From positions 1 through 8,292 of the forward strand of contig JAQXKW010000253.1 of the NCBI GenBank assembly GCA_029010655.1: DNA of 8,292 nt. Reading direction: 5' to 3'. Positions 5,855-8,292 of this stretch are shown piece after piece. The stretch is from Clostridia bacterium (lineage in GTDB: Bacteria > Bacillota > Clostridia > Oscillospirales > CAG-272). The notes below the pieces were generated by a model. The model ran no database searches. It was not told the DNA's origin and saw only the letters and a list, made by a program, of their open reading frames with translations. Made by a program: the position numbers and the translations under genes. How positions within the stretch are numbered: the stretch's first letter is position 1; each line of letters starts with the position of its first letter.

Positions 5855-6568
5855 ATGAAGAAAATCGACAAATTTATCACCCCCGGGGATTATTCTCCCG
5901 GAACGCACGTAGATGCCGACACAAGGCGCTGTGAATTTGATATAAAAAACGAGCAGATTTTTTTCGGGAGAGAGAAGCCCAAAATTGTTTTTGCCGGCGA
6001 CTCCATAACCCATTATTGCGAGGTGAACCGTTTTTACAATAAATACGGGTTTGTTATCAACAGGGGAATAGGCGGCGATATGGCCCATATTATGGCGTGG
6101 CGTTTTACCGCTGACGTTACCCAGCTAAGCCCCCGGCTTTGCATTATGCTTGTGGGCGTAAACAATACGTGGTACATGGACGAGCACATAGACCGTGAAA
6201 AAAACGATTTTGACGCTGCCGAAAAGAGAGAATGTAAGGCTCTTATTGAACAATCCTTCAGAAAAATGCTTGAGGAAGCAAAGGAATACGGCTTTGACCT
6301 GTGGATTTGCTCCGAGCTTCCCCTGGGGGAGGATATTGTCAATAAGGATATACGAAATCGGTACATTATCGAGATCAATGAAATGCTGAAGGGGCTTGCA
6401 AAGGAGTACAACACCACCTACGTGGACTATCACTCCGCCCTTTGCAAGGAGGACGGACTTACCATGCTTGACGGCATTTCCAGAGACTGTCTGCACCCCA
6501 AATCCAACGGATATGAACTGATGAAGGGCGTTTTGGAGCCGCTTCTGGACGAGTATTTTTCCAAATAA
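5855..6568 (+). CDS. SGNH/GDSL-family hydrolase (esterase or deacetylase), cytoplasmic
   Basis: This is a 237-residue serine hydrolase with all four SGNH blocks. Block I is FAGDSIT with nucleophile Ser50. Block II is NRGIGGD with the oxyanion Gly (about 71-74). Block III is LVGVNN with Asn104, where most members read G-x-N-D. Block V is DCLHP with the Asp211-His214 pair. There is no signal peptide or membrane segment, so it should act inside the cell. Likely reactions are ester or acetyl removal from small molecules, sugars or lipids; the sequence does not give the substrate. The ATG at 5855 is preceded by AAGGCAGG, a modest ribosome binding site. It has its own promoter and a strong terminator, so it is monocistronic. 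Given the dockerin gene nearby, a role in plant-polysaccharide acetyl metabolism is possible but unsupported. Confidence 0.88.
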   Translation: MKKIDKFITPGDYSPGTHVDADTRRCEFDIKNEQIFFGREKPKIVFAGDSITHYCEVNRFYNKYGFVINRGIGGDMAHIMAWRFTADVTQLSPRLCIMLVGVNNTWYMDEHIDREKNDFDAAEKRECKALIEQSFRKMLEEAKEYGFDLWICSELPLGEDIVNKDIRNRYIIEINEMLKGLAKEYNTTYVDYHSALCKEDGLTMLDGISRDCLHPKSNGYELMKGVLEPLLDEYFSK

Positions 6569-6575
6569 AAGAAAC

Positions 6576-6609
6576 ACCTCCGTTGCCGTCGGCAACGGAG
6601 GTCTTTTTT
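6576..6609. terminator. Strong intrinsic terminator between convergent esterase and HD genes
   Basis: The 12-bp perfect stem ACCTCCGTTGCC/GGCAACGGAGGT (6576-6587 with 6591-6602) has a 3-base loop and is followed by C and six T on the plus strand. On the minus strand the stem is followed by GTTTCTTTT, so it can also stop the HD gene transcript, whose stop codon is at 6610-6608. Confidence 0.88.
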
Positions 6610-7180
6610 ATCCGATTTTAGCCTTGATTGCGTCCTCGCCCGCACGCATGGCGAGAATCGTTTTTGAAAGAAGCTCGTCCAGCTCCCAGCCCAGCCGCTC
6701 GGCACCTTCTCTTATTACATCTCTGGAACAGCCTGCGGCGAATTTTTTGTCCTTGAATTTCTTTTTCAGGCTTGAAAGCTCCATATCCTTTGTGCTTTTG
6801 GAGGGGCGCATCCTTGCGGCGGCGCCGATAAGCCCCGTCAGCTCGTCTGCGGCGAAAAGAACCTTTTCCATAATATGCACGGGCTCTACATCACAGCACA
6901 GTCCGTAGCCGTGGGAGCATACCGCATGGATAAGCTCGTCGGAGGCGCCGCAGAGCAGCTCCGGCGCTTTTTTGCAGTGCTCCTCCGGCCACATTTCGTA
7001 GTCAATGTCATGGAGTAGCCCTGCCATCGCCCAGAAATCCGCCTCGTCGGCAAAGCCCAGGTCGTTTGCAAACCACCGCATAACGGCTTCAACGGTGTAT
7101 GCGTGCTCTAAGTGGAACGGCTCTTTGTTGTATTTTTTCAAAAGTGCCTCAGCCTCGTCGTATGTCAGTTTCGTTTCCAT
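6608..7180 (-). CDS. HD-domain metal-dependent phosphohydrolase, 190 residues
   Basis: This is a single-domain HD superfamily protein. The metal site is visible as His26 (LEHAYTV), the His57-Asp58 pair in GLLHDIDYE, histidines at 85 and 90 (IHAVCSHGYG), and Asp112 in FAADELTG. Such proteins cleave phosphate esters, often on nucleotides, but the substrate cannot be read from this sequence. The C-terminal 70 residues are helical and basic, with KKKFKDKK at about 139-146. No signal peptide or fused domain is seen. The ATG at 7180 lies three bases after the sirtuin stop. Its ribosome binding site, AAAGG, is inside the last codons of the sirtuin gene, so the two are probably translationally coupled. 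It is convergent with the SGNH esterase gene and shares a terminator with it. Family confidence is high, function open. Confidence 0.88.
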   Translation of the reverse strand: METKLTYDEAEALLKKYNKEPFHLEHAYTVEAVMRWFANDLGFADEADFWAMAGLLHDIDYEMWPEEHCKKAPELLCGASDELIHAVCSHGYGLCCDVEPVHIMEKVLFAADELTGLIGAAARMRPSKSTKDMELSSLKKKFKDKKFAAGCSRDVIREGAERLGWELDELLSKTILAMRAGEDAIKAKIG

Positions 7181-7183
7181 ATT

Positions 7184-7924
7184 TTATACCTTTATCCTTT
7201 CAAAAAGCTTGCCCACGCTCACATGGTAAACATAATTTGCAGTTCTGTCAAGGGGCGTGGGGTCACGGTTAATGAGAACCAATTTATTTCCGCTGTAATA
7301 ACGGACAAAGCCTGCCGCAGGATATACTGTAAGAGAGGTGCCTGCCACAATAAGCATATCCGCCGAAGCAATTTCGGCAATTGCCTTTGTGCATACCTTT
7401 TCGTCGAGAGCTTCTTCATACAGCACCACGTCCGGCTTCATTATGCCGCCGCAGGAGCACAGGGGTACATTTTCCCCTGACATAAGACATTCCGTGCCGG
7501 CGTTTTTTCCGCATTTCATGCACCGGTATGAGCTTACCGTTCCGTGCAGCTCATATAACTTAACTGTTCCGGCGTCCCGGTGGAGCGTGTCTATGTTCTG
7601 GGTTATAACCGCACTCAGCTTTCCCGCCCTTTCAAGCTCGGCGAGCTTTAAGTGTGCGGAATTGGGAGAAATCCCCTGCGGTATCATTTTTTCACGGTAG
7701 AACTTGTAAAACTCCTCCGTGTGAGAGCAAAAATAAGTGTGGCTGAGAATTTCCTCCGGCGGCACGTCATATTTTTGACTGTAAAGCCCGTCAACGCTTC
7801 TGAAATCGGGAATTCCGCTTTCCGTGGAAACGCCGGCGCCTCCGAAAAATACTATTCTGTCAGAGGAGTCAATAAGTGACTGCAATTCTTCGGCGGCATC
7901 CTCAATAGCTCTGTTTTGCTCCAT
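7184..7924 (-). CDS. NAD-dependent protein deacylase, Sir2 family (class U-like sirtuin)
   Basis: This 246-residue sirtuin removes acyl groups from lysine using NAD and releases nicotinamide. Motifs, numbered from the ATG at 7924, are GGAGVS (28-33) and GIPDFR (37-42) for NAD binding, TQNID (108-112), the catalytic His127 in LHGT, zinc cysteines 135, 138, 156 and 158 (CMKC and CSC), GTSL (195-198) and INRD (218-221). The stretch HTEEFYKFYREKM followed by PNSAHLKLAELE resembles Thermotoga Sir2, a class U deacetylase, rather than the Tyr/Arg desuccinylase pattern of CobB and SIRT5. I chose the ATG at 7924 because GGGGGA lies just upstream; the longer form starting with TTG at 7936 has no ribosome binding site. 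It is first in a two-gene operon with an HD hydrolase, from the promoter at 7958-7986. Confidence 0.93.
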   Translation of the reverse strand: MEQNRAIEDAAEELQSLIDSSDRIVFFGGAGVSTESGIPDFRSVDGLYSQKYDVPPEEILSHTYFCSHTEEFYKFYREKMIPQGISPNSAHLKLAELERAGKLSAVITQNIDTLHRDAGTVKLYELHGTVSSYRCMKCGKNAGTECLMSGENVPLCSCGGIMKPDVVLYEEALDEKVCTKAIAEIASADMLIVAGTSLTVYPAAGFVRYYSGNKLVLINRDPTPLDRTANYVYHVSVGKLFERIKV

Positions 7925-7957
7925 GATTTCCCCCAAAAATAAGCTGATATTGTCTTA

Positions 7958-7986
7958 ATTTTATCACATTTCAATGAAAAAGTCCA
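7958..7986 (-). promoter_or_regulatory. Probable promoter of the sirtuin-HD operon
   Basis: On the minus strand, TGGACT (7986-7981), a 17-base spacer and TAAAAT (7963-7958) are preceded by TGA, an extended -10 element. The transcript would begin near 7951 with a leader of about 27 bases. The -35 lies nine bases from that of the divergent dockerin gene. Confidence 0.5.
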
Positions 7987-7995
7987 TAAGTTTGC

Positions 7996-8024
7996 TTGAA
8001 TAATGATATATTTTATGGTATTAT
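7996..8024 (+). promoter_or_regulatory. Promoter of the dockerin gene, extended -10
   Basis: TTGAAT (7996-8001), a 17-base spacer and TATTAT (8019-8024) are preceded by TGG. The 11 bases TATGGTATTAT are identical to the -10 region of the mscS promoter. The start would be near 8031, giving a leader of about 53 bases. Confidence 0.68.
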
Positions 8025-8048
8025 ACAGTTAATATCTTCAGTAGTCGG

Positions 8049-8070
8049 GTTCAAACGAACAGTTCGGAAC
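8049..8070 (+). other. GTTC/GAAC alternating dyads in the dockerin gene leader
   Basis: Four half-sites occur in 22 bases: GTTC (8049), GAAC (8057), GTTC (8062) and GAAC (8067). The core CGAAC-A-GTTCG (8056-8066) is a perfect 5-bp dyad. It could be a small operator or leader hairpin just before the ribosome binding site. Spacing does not fit the LexA box. Confidence 0.3.
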
Positions 8071-8083
8071 AAAAGGAGTACAT

Positions 8084-8292
8084 ATGAAAAGAATTCTGTC
8101 AGCGTTTCTTGCGGTTATAATGACCGCCGGAGCCCTGTCCGTGGGTGCCGGCGCCATGAGCGAGGATAATTTTTCACTAAGCCAGAGCTTCAAAAACGAG
8201 GAGACCTTTACTCTGGGCGACGTCAACGGCGACGGGGCGGTTAACTCCCGTGACTCTTACGGCATCAAGGCATATGTGGCGGGCATATCAAA
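8084..8292 (+). CDS. Secreted type I dockerin-containing protein, N-terminal part (cut by window edge)
   Basis: The first 69 codons are present. Residues 1-24 form a signal peptide: MKR, a hydrophobic core, then SVGAGA with probable cleavage after Ala22 or Ala24. After a short linker, residues 45-67 hold a type I dockerin repeat with the calcium loop D-x-N-x-D-G-x-x-N-x-x-D (Asp46, Asn48, Asp50, Asn54, Asp57) and the helix ending IKAYVAG. Dockerins bind cohesins on a scaffoldin and dock enzymes to a cellulosome or amylosome outside the cell. An N-terminal dockerin is less common than a C-terminal one; the second repeat and any catalytic domain lie beyond the edge. The ATG at 8084 has AAAAGGAG five bases upstream. 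The promoter is at 7996-8024. Since only one repeat is visible, a stand-alone EF-hand-like repeat remains possible. Confidence 0.85.
   Translation, partial: MKRILSAFLAVIMTAGALSVGAGAMSEDNFSLSQSFKNEETFTLGDVNGDGAVNSRDSYGIKAYVAGIS

Noticed and set aside
6125..6595. Minus-strand open frame opposite the SGNH esterase
   Set aside because: The esterase frame holds all four catalytic blocks; the antisense frame also runs through the terminator hairpin.
7925..7936. TTG at 7936 as the sirtuin start
   Set aside because: No ribosome binding site precedes it, whereas the ATG at 7924 follows GGGGGA at suitable spacing.
8056..8066. Possible LexA/SOS box CGAAC-A-GTTCG
   Set aside because: The Firmicutes LexA site needs GAAC and GTTC separated by four bases; here they are separated by one.
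8038..8226. Minus-strand open frame opposite the dockerin gene
   Set aside because: The plus strand has a promoter, a good ribosome binding site, a signal peptide and a dockerin repeat, so the antisense frame is a shadow.

Overview
The window looks like a chromosomal segment from a Gram-positive, low-to-mid GC Clostridia bacterium, most like a Ruminococcus or related Oscillospiraceae. The grounds are family assignments and style: a signal peptide followed by a type I dockerin repeat at the right edge (typical of cellulosome- or amylosome-forming ruminococci), a clostridial DinG/XPD-like helicase, a YwlE-type arginine phosphatase signature, a class U-like sirtuin, good GGAG ribosome binding sites and sigma-A-like promoters. 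This is inference; no search was run.

Layout. Positions 1-1851 hold a tight leftward operon: dCMP deaminase (1851-1363), an unrecognised lipoprotein (1361-702), a low-molecular-weight phosphatase of the arginine-phosphatase type (712-224) and the start of a RimI-like N-acetyltransferase (224 to the edge). Gene junctions are 1 base apart or overlap. A promoter at 1885-1913 drives the operon. Divergent from it, with its own promoter at 1969-1997, is an MscS-type channel (2021-2827). Behind it lies a poorly defined 330-base stretch with a possible small ORF (2922-3125) and a second open frame continuous with mscS. Positions 3161-3320 are dense in hairpins: a 15-bp foldback, two copies of a 34-bp repeat and a 15-bp-stem terminator.

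Positions 3316-5706 (minus) encode an XPD/DinG-like iron-sulfur helicase whose N-terminal nuclease-like domain appears to have lost its catalytic residues. Divergent from it is a cytoplasmic SGNH esterase (5855-6568), closed by a strong terminator at 6576-6609. Positions 6608-7924 (minus) hold a two-gene operon, sirtuin then HD-domain hydrolase. Back to back with the sirtuin promoter is the promoter of a secreted dockerin protein (8084 to the edge).

Most of the window is recognisable housekeeping or metabolic genes. I found no CRISPR array, transposase, tRNA, rRNA, or convincing defence or secretion system. The least explained parts are the lipoprotein inside the phosphatase operon, the double-open reading frames after mscS, the repeat cluster at 3161-3320, the decayed nuclease domain of the helicase and the sirtuin-HD pairing.
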